A stretch of 64,000 nt of DNA from Affinundibacterium flavidum (GTDB lineage: Bacteria; Pseudomonadota; Gammaproteobacteria; Burkholderiales; Burkholderiaceae_D), in contig NZ_JACOGA010000023.1 in assembly GCF_014284175.1 (NCBI RefSeq), positions 1 to 64,000 of the forward strand, given 5' to 3'. Shown in pieces: positions 9,330 through 18,116 of the stretch; positions within the stretch are counted from its first letter, which is position 1; each line of letters begins with the position of its first letter. The translations under genes were made by a program, and so were the position numbers. Under the pieces are notes generated by a model. It had not been told where the DNA came from and ran no database searches. It saw only the letters and a program-made list of their open reading frames with translations.

Positions 9330-10724
9330 ATGTCGGAAACGAGCTTGAATCAGGATGAAACCAATACCAGCGCGGTATCTGGACTAAAATTATCCGAACT
9401 GATCAGTGCACTGAGCCACGCACTCGATATCACAGAAGGGCAACCAGAAGGTCACTGCATACGCTGTTGTTGGATAGGTATGCACATAGGCAAAGAAATT
9501 CATCTGCCTGAAAATCAACTCTGGGATTTGTACTACACCTTATTACTCAAAGACCTCGGATGCAGCAGTAACGCCGCACGTATATGCGAACTGTATCTGG
9601 CAGACGATCTGCAATTTAAACGTGACTTCAAAACGGTGGGGGATAGCCTGCCGCAAGTTCTACATTTTGTACTTAAACACACAGGTTTAAAAGCAGGCCT
9701 CGCCGAGCGTTTTCGTAGCGTGCTAACTATACTGCGAGATGGTCGCGAAATTGCGCAGGAATTGATCGCGACGCGCTGTCAGCGTGGTGCCGAAATTGCG
9801 CGACTACTGCGTTTTTCTGAAGATGTGGCACAAGGCATTTATAGCCTGGACGAGCACTTCAACGGACAAGGAAAACCTGAGGGTTTGCAAGCCGAAACGA
9901 TACCGGTTTTTTCACGCATTGCCTTGCTCTCACAGGTGATTGATGTCTTTCAAATTGCCGATGGTGCCCAAGCTGCCTTAAAAGAAATTCGTGAACGCTC
10001 GGGTGTTTGGTTTGACCCCTTACTGGTAGATGCTTTTGAACGTGTCGCGCAGAAAGAAGAATTTTGGCAGACGTTGCAAGCAAAGGATATTACTGCCCGT
10101 GTTGTCGCCTTAGAGCCGCATTCTTTCGTCGTGCCTTTAGATGATGATTATTTAGACGATATCGCCGCCGCTTTTGGACAAGTCGTTGATTCTAAGAGTC
10201 CTTACACCAGTGGTCATAGCGCAAGAGTTGCCTTGTATACCGATATGATTGCCGAGGCATTAGCGTTGAGTCCAGAACGTCGACGTTGGCTCAAGCGCGG
10301 CGCTTTATTGCACGATGTTGGCAAGTTAGGCGTTAGCAACAGCGTCTTAGATAAAGCGGGAAAGCTCGATATCTCAGAATGGGATGCAGTTAAGTTACAT
10401 GCCAGTTATACCGAAACTATTTTGTCGCGTATTAACGCATTTTCTGAATTAGCCTTAGTCGCATCAGCTCATCATGAACGCTTGGATGGAAAGGGATATC
10501 CTAAGGGATTGAGTGCAGATCAAATTAGCCTTGAAACACGCATTATCACCACCGCGGATATCTTTGATGCGATTACCGCAGAGCGGCCTTATCGCGGAGC
10601 AACACCGATCCCGCAGACTTTAGAAATTATGTCTGAAAGCCTGCATACGGCGATAGACGAGCGCTGTTTTGAAGCGTTGAAATTAGCGATTGTGAAATTG
10701 GAAGCCGCTGGTCACGCTGCATAA
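9330..10724 (+). CDS. HD-GYP domain protein, probable c-di-GMP phosphodiesterase
   Basis: 464 residues. The ATG at 9330 is chosen because AAAGGGGA lies just upstream; an in-frame GTG at 9264 would lie inside the repeat element. The C-terminal half is a canonical HD-GYP domain: HDVGK with H328/D329, the HH pair at 381-382, and GKGYPKG with GYP at 389-391. Such domains hydrolyse cyclic di-GMP to pGpG or GMP with bound metals. The N-terminal half (about residues 15-150) looks like a second, degenerate HD domain, with LLKDLGCSSN where an HD pair is expected. No membrane segment is seen, so it is cytoplasmic. It converges on a GGDEF protein, so the two could set opposite ends of a local c-di-GMP balance. 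Confidence 0.88.
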   Translation: MSETSLNQDETNTSAVSGLKLSELISALSHALDITEGQPEGHCIRCCWIGMHIGKEIHLPENQLWDLYYTLLLKDLGCSSNAARICELYLADDLQFKRDFKTVGDSLPQVLHFVLKHTGLKAGLAERFRSVLTILRDGREIAQELIATRCQRGAEIARLLRFSEDVAQGIYSLDEHFNGQGKPEGLQAETIPVFSRIALLSQVIDVFQIADGAQAALKEIRERSGVWFDPLLVDAFERVAQKEEFWQTLQAKDITARVVALEPHSFVVPLDDDYLDDIAAAFGQVVDSKSPYTSGHSARVALYTDMIAEALALSPERRRWLKRGALLHDVGKLGVSNSVLDKAGKLDISEWDAVKLHASYTETILSRINAFSELALVASAHHERLDGKGYPKGLSADQISLETRIITTADIFDAITAERPYRGATPIPQTLEIMSESLHTAIDERCFEALKLAIVKLEAAGHAA

Positions 10725-10789
10725 GCCAAGATAGTGATCGGTAAAATTTGATTGCAATTGATTTTCACCGCGCTCAAATTTCAACGCAT

Positions 10790-12169
10790 TTAGATTTCAA
10801 CGCGATTGCGACCAGCTGCTTTTGCCTGATACATTTGCTTGTCTGACCTGACCAGCATCTCGTGGTGATCGTGTAAATCCTCCTTTGCGATGACGGCACC
10901 TATACTCACAGTGACCTGAAGAGTTTGATCGCCAAATACAAATGGCGTATTTTGAATTGCCGCACGCAGGCGTTCTAAGATGATTTTTGCTTCATCCAAA
11001 TTCGTACCTGGCAACAATAGCGTGAACTCCTCTCCACCATAACGACAAACAATATCAATCTGGCGCAAAGATTGCGGCAAGACTTTAGCAATCGTGCGTA
11101 AGACTTCGTCACCTGCGGCATGGCCATAGACATCATTGATATGTTTGAAATGGTCAATGTCCAGCATCGCCAATACGAAAGTTCGGTGAAACTTACGATA
11201 GCGCTGCCACTCGTCAGCCAGAATATTTTCGAAATAGGCGCGATTATGCAGGCCAGTCAGATTGTCGTGCATAGCTTTTTGCTGCCAACTCTGGCTCTGT
11301 TCTATCGATAGATCAAGTTGCCGCTGCTGTATTGAGACGCTCTGTGTAGCGAGCGTGGTGAACATGATGAAGCTCATCAGTAATAAATGCGCTTGATCTT
11401 GATTCGCGATCGCAAATGGTCCCAGATTTTTTGTACTGAGGCTTAGCAAGACCACCGTGGCGGTTAAGAGCAAGAAGCTGACTGCGCTCGCTTTAGCGCG
11501 ATAGGCGAGGAGCAAAGCAATCGCAGGGAAAAAATAAATCGCACCAGGGAACTGACGAAAAGCCAGCCAGACGCCGCCAAGCGCAATGAGTATGTAAGCG
11601 AAATTGGGTGCAATGTTGGCGTCAATAAAGCTTTCTTTGCCCTCAGATCCTGCACGCCAATCAGCATATAAGGGATAGATCAATAAAATACCTAAGCTAT
11701 CTGCCGCAATCATTTTGGCAAGGAGCGTGAAAAAGTGATTCGCAGGCAGATAGGAGCCTATGACCAGATTACTGACTAAAATAATGCCGGAGCAAAGGGT
11801 AGGCAAAAAACACACTAAGAACACAAAGCGAAATAAGTCGGCGGCACGTTGCAAGCCATGTGTAAAGTATTTTCGCAATAAGCTGGCAGCGATCCAGGCG
11901 GCTAGAGTGTCGGCTATTGCTGCAATAGCCGTATGTAAATTGCTGTGCCACAAATCAGGCAATTGCATACCTGACCAGTTTGCCAAAAAGCTTGCGGTGA
12001 GGATTAGTGGAAGCGCCCGCGCTTTCCCTATCAGCACCATGATCAGGCCTATGCCCGCCGGCAACCATAGCAAAGTGATGTTGGTGGGCTGCAATGCAAA
12101 TACCGCCATACCAAATCGGGCAGTTAAAAAATAGAGAATACTTAGTAAAATCAGGCTAAATGAAGGCAT
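10790..12169 (-). CDS. MASE1-type membrane diguanylate cyclase
   Basis: 459 residues. About residues 1-285 are hydrophobic, with eight or so membrane segments and motifs typical of the MASE1 sensor (LQPTNITLLWLPAGIGL near residues 26-42). The C-terminal GGDEF domain contains the catalytic GGEEF at 378-382 and the usual DNLTGLHNRAYFE entry segment, so it should make cyclic di-GMP from two GTP. The RxxD inhibitory site upstream of GGEEF is not obvious (LPQSLRQIDIVCR), so feedback inhibition may be weak or absent. The gene is convergent with the HD-GYP gene, 65 bp apart. The signal sensed is unknown. Confidence 0.9.
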   Translation of the reverse strand: MPSFSLILLSILYFLTARFGMAVFALQPTNITLLWLPAGIGLIMVLIGKARALPLILTASFLANWSGMQLPDLWHSNLHTAIAAIADTLAAWIAASLLRKYFTHGLQRAADLFRFVFLVCFLPTLCSGIILVSNLVIGSYLPANHFFTLLAKMIAADSLGILLIYPLYADWRAGSEGKESFIDANIAPNFAYILIALGGVWLAFRQFPGAIYFFPAIALLLAYRAKASAVSFLLLTATVVLLSLSTKNLGPFAIANQDQAHLLLMSFIMFTTLATQSVSIQQRQLDLSIEQSQSWQQKAMHDNLTGLHNRAYFENILADEWQRYRKFHRTFVLAMLDIDHFKHINDVYGHAAGDEVLRTIAKVLPQSLRQIDIVCRYGGEEFTLLLPGTNLDEAKIILERLRAAIQNTPFVFGDQTLQVTVSIGAVIAKEDLHDHHEMLVRSDKQMYQAKAAGRNRVEI

Positions 12170-12470
12170 GTGTTATTGTTGAAATTTGTCTTCGTGGTGC
12201 TCGGTCATGGGTAGCTGTGTAAAACTCTACGAGGCTTTGTGCGGTGATTCAAGTTATTTTAGGTGAAGTGATGTTTTTTGGAATGGATTTGAATGCAGTG
12301 GCAAGCCTACGTACAGAAAGCATCGCAGAATTCGTCAAACAGCGGTATGCTCATCTTTGAAGCATGATGATTGAAATGCTGTGTTTATTGCATATGAACA
12401 TTCGAGCACACCAGCACACGACGATTTTTCACTCAGAACGACATGGGTACATTTTGTTCTTAGAGCAAAA
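12170..12470. other. Intergenic gap between divergent genes
   Basis: About 300 bp between the diguanylate cyclase and the binding-protein gene. No repeat, RNA gene or clear promoter pair was recognised. An open frame runs in from 12381 on the plus strand, but its first 30 codons do not look like a protein start. Confidence 0.5.
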
Positions 12471-13226
12471 ATGATTATGGCAAAACTAAGATTTCTAGGT
12501 CTCAGTTTATTGTTGAGCCTTATGACATTGAATGCTTATGCGACTACGGTGATTAAGGTGTATACCTATCACCTAAAACCGCCGTTTGTTGTGAGAGAAG
12601 CGACCAGAAATGGTTTGTATTTTGACGCCATAGATTACTTCAATAAGAGAAGTACACAATATCAATTTGAACTACATTATTTACCACGTCGCCGGCTTGA
12701 CCTCATGGTGAATGCCGGAACCTTAGATGGTCTGGTAATTGGTGTAAACCCGCTTTGGTTTAATGATAAACAAGAACATAAATATTTGTGGACTGGTACT
12801 TTATTGCATGATGTCGATGAAGTTATTTCTACGAATGAAAAAGCCTTTGAATATACAGGATTAGAGTCGCTGACTGGCCTACGAGTTGGCTTAGTTCTTG
12901 GGTACTATTATTTTGGTGTGAGTGAAATGGCGGTTGCCGGAAAACTCATGCGTGATGACGCTAGTAGTGAAGACCATAACTTTAAAAAACTACTGGCGGA
13001 TAGGATTGATGTGGCGATTATTAGCCGCTCTAATCATGATTTTGTCATGAAACATCAACCCGAACTTGTTGGTAAATTCTATATTTCCAGTAAGCCTCAT
13101 GATCAATATGAACGTCGCATCATGATTCCTTTGTCGATGACAAAAGTGCATAAAGCATTGGCGGCTATCGTGTCGCAGATGCACTCTGATCCAGTATGGA
13201 AAGAGCGCATCGCAAGTTATCGCTAA
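12471..13226 (+). CDS. Periplasmic solute-binding-like protein (family 3 type)
   Basis: About 251 residues from the ATG at 12471 (a second ATG is at 12477). The N-terminus MAKLRFLGLSLLLSLMTLNA followed by YATT is a clear signal peptide. The mature part resembles family 3 extracellular solute-binding proteins: an early YTYHLKPPFVV strand, LDGLVIGVNP, and ESLTGLRVGLVLGYYYFGV, which corresponds to the second lobe. No ABC transporter genes adjoin it, so it could be an orphan binding protein or a sensor component. A second orphan of this kind is at 61509-62381. The ligand is unknown. Confidence 0.75.
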   Translation: MIMAKLRFLGLSLLLSLMTLNAYATTVIKVYTYHLKPPFVVREATRNGLYFDAIDYFNKRSTQYQFELHYLPRRRLDLMVNAGTLDGLVIGVNPLWFNDKQEHKYLWTGTLLHDVDEVISTNEKAFEYTGLESLTGLRVGLVLGYYYFGVSEMAVAGKLMRDDASSEDHNFKKLLADRIDVAIISRSNHDFVMKHQPELVGKFYISSKPHDQYERRIMIPLSMTKVHKALAAIVSQMHSDPVWKERIASYR

Positions 13227-13249
13227 GCCGGGTTGTTTTGAAGGTGTGC

Positions 13250-13579
13250 TTATTTTTGTATGAGTTTGACGGTGTAACTGAGTTTGACTTCATCCGGGCT
13301 ATGGTTTTGTGTCAATGCAAATAGACGGTCAATATTGGGATGCTTGCCAGGAAACTCTATCGCATCTGCAGTGTGTTCGGCATAAATTTGCAATCCTTTA
13401 TTGGCCGCCGCTGCGTTGATTTCTCCGAACTCTTGAAACAAGGCGTTATAGACCTTCACACTTCCTGCAGAGCCAGGCTTATTCTCAATGCGGGCCTTTA
13501 AGTCATTTCCTTCGTAAATTTCTATAGCCTCTAAGTGATCGATGTTGGCTAAGGCATCTAATATTTCTTTAAATTGCAT
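13250..13579 (-). CDS. DUF2322 family protein
   Basis: A 109-residue soluble protein without signal or membrane segment. The pattern of an acidic N-terminal half and the conserved block AEHTADAIEFPGKHPNIDRL (about residues 67-86) matches my memory of DUF2322, a small family of unknown function in beta- and gammaproteobacteria. It is convergent with the binding-protein gene, with a 23-bp gap. No function can be proposed. Confidence 0.75.
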   Translation of the reverse strand: MQFKEILDALANIDHLEAIEIYEGNDLKARIENKPGSAGSVKVYNALFQEFGEINAAAANKGLQIYAEHTADAIEFPGKHPNIDRLFALTQNHSPDEVKLSYTVKLIQK

Positions 13580-13860
13580 GCGAAATTCCTTTAATTATGG
13601 TGGATATGTCGAATTGATTGGTGATCTTGAGTGAGCTTGATGCGTTCGATTCAGATTTTCGCCATGTTAATCGACCGCCGCAGTAAAACACAAGAAATCC
13701 GTAGCACGGAGCAAATAAAAATAGGGTCAACGATTTATTTGGCTAGGTGTGTCAACACATCTGGAGTTGCCTGCGTTGTGGAAGGGCGTAGTGATTTTCT
13801 ACGGCAATCAAACTCTCTTAAGCTCATAAGCTTTTAAGCTAACATTGGATGGGAATAAAA

Positions 13861-14178
13861 ATGAACAAATTCATGATGACTATCGCAGTTGCCACTATCA
13901 CGATGGGCACTGCCTTCGCACAAACACCAGCAAAACCTGCTGTCGCAGTGGATGCCGCAGCAGCCAGCAAAGCCAGCTCAGCAAAAGTTGCGGCGTCAGC
14001 GATGGCCGAAAAAGCCAGTGCAACGGCTAGCGCAGCGGCGAGCGCTACGGCTGCACCAAGAGATGCGGCAACAGGTATGGCGAGCGGAAAACGTCAACAT
14101 AAGCCTAGCGTCAAAGCGGCAGACGCTGCAGCTTCAACAGCAAGTGCGGCCGCAAGTGCAGCAGCTAGTAAGAAGTAA
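13861..14178 (+). CDS. Small Ala/Ser/Lys-rich exported protein
   Basis: About 105 residues from the ATG at 13861, which is preceded at proper distance by GGGA (an ATG at 13849 is in frame but lacks a site). MNKFMMTIAVATITMGTAFA is a standard signal peptide, cut before QTPAKP. The mature protein is low-complexity: mainly Ala, Ser, Thr and Lys, with repeated ASAA and AEKAS-like units, so it is probably extended or helical and highly soluble. Such proteins are easily overlooked and have no known activity. It is followed by a 12-bp tandem repeat and a strong terminator, so it is likely a single-gene transcript. Confidence 0.7.
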   Translation: MNKFMMTIAVATITMGTAFAQTPAKPAVAVDAAAASKASSAKVAASAMAEKASATASAAASATAAPRDAATGMASGKRQHKPSVKAADAAASTASAAASAAASKK

Positions 14179-14205
14179 AAAGTAAACATCAAATAAGCAC
14201 GAACG

Positions 14206-14241
14206 GCGGCACAAACAGCAGCACAAATAGCAGCACGAACA
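14206..14241. repeat. Three 12-bp tandem repeats
   Basis: Units GCGGCACAAACA, GCAGCACAAATA and GCAGCACGAACA lie in tandem after the stop codon of the Ala-rich gene. They resemble the gene's own Ala/Ser codon usage and may be a decayed extension of its reading frame. Confidence 0.6.
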
Positions 14242-14259
14242 GCGGTCGTCGCTAGAAAT

Positions 14260-14299
14260 AAAAAACCCGTTTCTGATCAATCGCAGAAACGGGTTTTTT
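14260..14299. terminator. Strong intrinsic terminator, probably bidirectional
   Basis: A-run, then ACCCGTTTCTG pairing with CAGAAACGGGT, then TTTTTT. It serves the Ala-rich gene on the plus strand and, with its A-run reading as T on the other strand, the amidohydrolase gene on the minus strand. Confidence 0.85.
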
Positions 14300-14350
14300 G
14301 TTTGCGCAAAGTTCAGCGAATGTGTACCTCACGCTTCTTGCTAAGCTAAA

Positions 14351-16474
14351 TTAATCGCGTCGTGCAGTACCAAAAAAGCGTTGCATCGCAGCTTCATTTG
14401 TGCCGATCGCATTGCTAGCTGATGCTGGTTGTAAGACTTTGAGTTCCGGTTTGTTTTCAACGAAGGGCTTGATTCCCATGTTTTGGTGAATTTCGCTTGG
14501 ATACATTAAATAGCCACGACTAATGACCGCTGCGACTTTGCGTACGTCTTCGATGTTCTTCGTTGGGTCGCCATCAACCAACACCAGATCGGCCAGTTTG
14601 CCCACCGTGATTGAGCCGCGCTCTTGTTGAGTGCGAGTGTAAATCGCGCCATTACGTGTGGCAACTTGCAAAGCTTGTGCAGGCGTCAGACCTGCTTTTA
14701 CCAAAAATGCTAGCTCTGAATGTAGAGTGAAACCAGCGATCTCATCCGTACCCGCGACAATGGGGACGCCAGCTTTATACAAACGACCAACAAATTCCAC
14801 CATCTTGGTGTAGGATTTTTCGTAGCGTTGATGCATCGCCTCATCATCGATTTTCATAGTGCCGACTGAAAAACCACGTCGCACATCGGGTGGCATGTGA
14901 TCCGCAATCGTAACGAATGGTTCATTCATTGTGCCATCTTGTTGGCGCAAGAAAGAGAAAGTCGCCAAGGTTGGATCAATCGCAATTTGTTTCGCTTTTA
15001 GCCGCGCGATGAAATCTTTGACAGGTTTGGAGTTGAAATCAAGATCCACCGTTTTGTTCGCAGGAATGATGAAGCGGTCTAAGGTGCGGGTATCTGTTTT
15101 GGGTGTCGCCAAGAAGTTCAGCATCACTTGATTGATATGCTGAATTTCATCGTAGCCAGCATCTAAAGCTTCAAAGGCGCGCAGACCGACCGGGATATGA
15201 CCAGATACACGCAAGCCACGCTGATGTGCATAGGCGACCGTATCTTTCAAAATCTCTTTAGGAAATGAATTGTAGATTTTGAGTTGCGGGTAGCCGTGTT
15301 GTGCATACCAATCGATCGCATACTTAGCTTGCTCCAGATTTTTGATGACAAAGCCATTGTTGGCGGAATACGGACTTTCACCTTCTAAAAAGCCAGCTGG
15401 AACGATTTGTGGTCCTAACAAGTCTCCCTTATTCACTTCGTTTAAGATCAACTGCATTTGCGCATTGTCGTTACCCATATCACGTACGCTAGTAACGCCA
15501 GCGGCGATATTCAAGCCGCCATCCCAACGTCCAACGTGACCATGCATATCGAATAAGCCTGGTAACAGAATTCGACCAGCGGCATCGATTTCTGCTTCGG
15601 CGCCGCGTACTGGAGAACCAGCTGGCAAGATTGCCGTGATACGTCCGCGTAAAACATAGACATCGGAAGCCGTACCTAGTTTGGCTTTTTCACTGTCAAA
15701 AATGCGGGCATTGCGAATCACGGTTAAGCCAGATAACGGATGTTGTAATTTTTTCGCCCAGTCGACTAATACTTTTCCTTCTGCCACTTTTTGAAAATTT
15801 GCCAGCGCTTCACCATTGGCTTGCCATCCTTCTGCAATCACTTTCATATAACCGGGAATCACCACTGCGAACATTTGTGGATCTTTGCCAGTCGTCGCCC
15901 ACACAAACTGTGGCGATAAACCGATGCCACTTTGCGCGAGCAATTGTACGGTTTGTTTTTTGTCGCCGTTGACGACTTCAATCTCTCCGATTTTGCTTTG
16001 TGTCAGTGTGCCGGAGGGGAGTAGCGGTAAACGTTTATCGGCTGAATTTTCAATGGCAGCTATCGACAAGGCACCGATTGCGAATGAGCTATTCAATGGA
16101 ATGTAGAGCGCAGAACCTTTGACGGTTTTACTGCCTTTTTCAGAAGTGGATTTCCATTCAGCGAGGTCGCCCTGGCGCTGATACGTTTCGTTAATCACCG
16201 CGCCGAAAGTGGAATTTCCAGTGACTTTGTATTGATTGATTAGGCCATCTGCACCTACACGAAATTCTTCGTTGAGCTCTGGACCACGGCCATTATCTTT
16301 AAAGATAAAACGCACCTTAGTCAAACCGTTATCGTCTTTTTGTACGACTTGTTCACCAGCTTGTTTGCCGTTTTCGACGAAAATCAAATAGCGAGTCGTT
16401 TGAGTATCTGCGTAAGCGCTGGTACTTGATAGCGCGAACAGACTAGATGCTAGTATGGTTTTTACTAATTTCAT
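14351..16474 (-). CDS. Secreted amidohydrolase family protein
   Basis: 707 residues with a signal peptide (MKLVKTILASSLFALSSTSA, then YADT). Residues up to about 250 form an N-terminal domain of unknown type. From about residue 255 the amidohydrolase fold begins (VIRNARIFDSEKAKLG). The metal-binding HxH is H311/H313 in DMHGHVG; a later His in VSGHIP and Asp in AGTDEIAG complete the expected set, and the tail has the usual GSITVGKLADLVLVDGDP. It should hydrolyse an amide, peptide or related bond in the periplasm; the substrate is unknown. It stands alone, with terminators on both sides. Confidence 0.88.
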   Translation of the reverse strand: MKLVKTILASSLFALSSTSAYADTQTTRYLIFVENGKQAGEQVVQKDDNGLTKVRFIFKDNGRGPELNEEFRVGADGLINQYKVTGNSTFGAVINETYQRQGDLAEWKSTSEKGSKTVKGSALYIPLNSSFAIGALSIAAIENSADKRLPLLPSGTLTQSKIGEIEVVNGDKKQTVQLLAQSGIGLSPQFVWATTGKDPQMFAVVIPGYMKVIAEGWQANGEALANFQKVAEGKVLVDWAKKLQHPLSGLTVIRNARIFDSEKAKLGTASDVYVLRGRITAILPAGSPVRGAEAEIDAAGRILLPGLFDMHGHVGRWDGGLNIAAGVTSVRDMGNDNAQMQLILNEVNKGDLLGPQIVPAGFLEGESPYSANNGFVIKNLEQAKYAIDWYAQHGYPQLKIYNSFPKEILKDTVAYAHQRGLRVSGHIPVGLRAFEALDAGYDEIQHINQVMLNFLATPKTDTRTLDRFIIPANKTVDLDFNSKPVKDFIARLKAKQIAIDPTLATFSFLRQQDGTMNEPFVTIADHMPPDVRRGFSVGTMKIDDEAMHQRYEKSYTKMVEFVGRLYKAGVPIVAGTDEIAGFTLHSELAFLVKAGLTPAQALQVATRNGAIYTRTQQERGSITVGKLADLVLVDGDPTKNIEDVRKVAAVISRGYLMYPSEIHQNMGIKPFVENKPELKVLQPASASNAIGTNEAAMQRFFGTARRD

Positions 16475-16614
16475 GTAGGTGCTCCCTTAGTTTTTATGCT
16501 GGACTCGGATCGAGTCAGGTCGTTACGAAAAAATGCCTCGCTACTGTAGCATGTGGATTTCCAAGCTCGGCGTAGCTTTCAGATGAAATAAGGAAATCTG
16601 TGGTCAAAAAGCAA

Positions 16615-16645
16615 ATGGGGCAGATCAATGACATGATCTGCCCCA
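16615..16645 (-). terminator. Hairpin downstream of the lemA/TPM operon
   Basis: TGGGGCAGATCA (16616-16627) pairs perfectly with TGATCTGCCCCA (16634-16645). On the minus strand it follows the stop of the last operon gene and is trailed by a short T-rich stretch, so it probably ends that transcript. Confidence 0.65.
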
Positions 16646-16680
16646 AATTCGCAAATTGGCAAGGCTAATTAATTATTGCC

Positions 16681-17193
16681 TTAAGGAATGAAAATTAGCT
16701 CGTTACTTAATTCGTCAGGATTCGTATCAGTGTCTTGAATCGGATAGTGTTGACGCAACAAATTTCCTAAGTCTTGCAAGGCTTGATGCAAACCATCATG
16801 AATGTGATCGGCACCTAACTGTGTTTGCAATTGCGTGCATATGCGATCCCATTCTACTTGCTCCACCAGCTTGGCAATACCTCGATCTGCGACGATTTCT
16901 ATCTTTCTCTCGGATAGCAATAGGTAGAGCAAGATGCCAGAATTTTCTTCCGTATCCCAGACACGCAAATCAGAAAACCACGATATCGCGCGTTGTCGTG
17001 CCGAGACGTGCTTAAGTATCAAAGTGATGGGTAGCTGCGTCTCTACGACTAGGCGGATTTCACCGCGATGCCCAATTTCAGCCGCGCCGATTTGTTGGCT
17101 TAATACCGTCCTGTGCTGCGATGTGAAATGTTGGCGATACGGATTACGCAAGAGTAAGGAACGCAAATTTTGCCAAAGTCGATTATTTTTCAT
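16681..17193 (-). CDS. TPM domain protein (third gene of lemA operon)
   Basis: About 170 residues. The ATG at 17193 overlaps the TGA of the previous gene by one base (TGATG), which fixes the start and implies coupled translation. The protein resembles the TPM domain: TQLPITLILKHVSARQRAIS, then a VWDTEENSGILLYLLL strand, and an IVADRGIAKLV motif (all within residues 50-120). Unlike its neighbour it has no signal peptide or glycine tail, so it is probably cytoplasmic or peripheral. In many bacteria a LemA gene is followed by two TPM genes in this order; the role is unsettled. Confidence 0.82.
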   Translation of the reverse strand: MKNNRLWQNLRSLLLRNPYRQHFTSQHRTVLSQQIGAAEIGHRGEIRLVVETQLPITLILKHVSARQRAISWFSDLRVWDTEENSGILLYLLLSERKIEIVADRGIAKLVEQVEWDRICTQLQTQLGADHIHDGLHQALQDLGNLLRQHYPIQDTDTNPDELSNELIFIP

Positions 17194-18116
17194 CACCAAT
17201 CTCCCGAGGCACCACCGCCACCAAAATCGCCGCCACCGCCGCTAAAACCGTCGTTACTGCTATGGCTACCGCCACCACTGCCACCACCAAAGCCACCAGC
17301 TGCACCACTTTGCAATATGGCTCCGGCAATATCCCAAAATAGTCTGCTGGCGAGCAGGCTGTAAATGAATACCATCAGCGCGCCAGCCAATAAGGCCATT
17401 AACAATGGTGTGCCGCCTAGCAAAGCCGCTGCTGCACTACCGGCAGCTAGCCCGCCACGTCCTAGCCAAGGTCCCATGATTTTACTGAGAATCATGCCCG
17501 CGACTAATAAGCCCAACCAGACCAATGGATGCAAGCCAAAGATATGAAAATCGTCCGCGTAATTCGCTGAGTGTCCTTGATTAGACGTTGGCGCTGGAGC
17601 TGGCAGTGGTTCGCCTTCAATCACCGCGCTGATTTTGTCTATACCGACGTTGATGCCGCCGTAGAAATCATTTTGCTTAAATGCCGGACGTATAAATTCA
17701 CGAATAATCCTCGAGCTGGTGACGTCAGTTAATGCGCCTTCCAAACCACGCCCAACTTCGATGCGTACCCGTTTATCGTTTTTGGCGATGAGCAGTAAAA
17801 CACCATCCGCAATTTTGGTGCGCCCCAATTTCCATTCGTCTACGACACGAATAGAAAATTGTTCTATGCCTTCTTCACCCGTGGTCGGTAGCATTAACAC
17901 GGCGATTTGACTGCCCTTGGTTTTCTCCAATGCTTCCAGTTTTTTCGCCAGCGCCTCGGTTTGTTCGGGCGTCAGTGTTTGCGTTAAATCGGTGATGCGA
18001 TGACTTAATTTGGGGATCGCGATTTGCTCGGCGTATGCACTACTACTGCTGATGATCAGGCATAGTGGCAGTAGGAGTGCATAACAAAAGAGCGTGAAGG
18101 ATTTCACGATGCGCAT
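17193..18116 (-). CDS. TPM domain protein, YgcG-like
   Basis: 307 residues. A signal peptide (about residues 1-29, ending SSSAYA) precedes a TPM domain (about 35-165) with the typical KGSQIAVLMLPTTGEE and VLLLIAKNDKRVRIEVGRGL motifs. Then come a Pro/Ala spacer, two or three membrane segments (about residues 195-265), and a glycine/serine-rich tail ending in GGGGDFGGGGASGDW. TPM domains have been linked to phosphatase activity and to photosystem repair in plants, but the bacterial role is not defined. The ATG overlaps the TAA of lemA by one base (TAATG). It is the middle gene of three. Confidence 0.87.
   Translation of the reverse strand: MRIVKSFTLFCYALLLPLCLIISSSSAYAEQIAIPKLSHRITDLTQTLTPEQTEALAKKLEALEKTKGSQIAVLMLPTTGEEGIEQFSIRVVDEWKLGRTKIADGVLLLIAKNDKRVRIEVGRGLEGALTDVTSSRIIREFIRPAFKQNDFYGGINVGIDKISAVIEGEPLPAPAPTSNQGHSANYADDFHIFGLHPLVWLGLLVAGMILSKIMGPWLGRGGLAAGSAAAALLGGTPLLMALLAGALMVFIYSLLASRLFWDIAGAILQSGAAGGFGGGSGGGSHSSNDGFSGGGGDFGGGGASGDW

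Noticed and set aside
13631..13837. A 68-codon open frame before the Ala-rich gene
   Set aside because: No ribosome site or recognisable protein features; it is probably the leader and promoter region.
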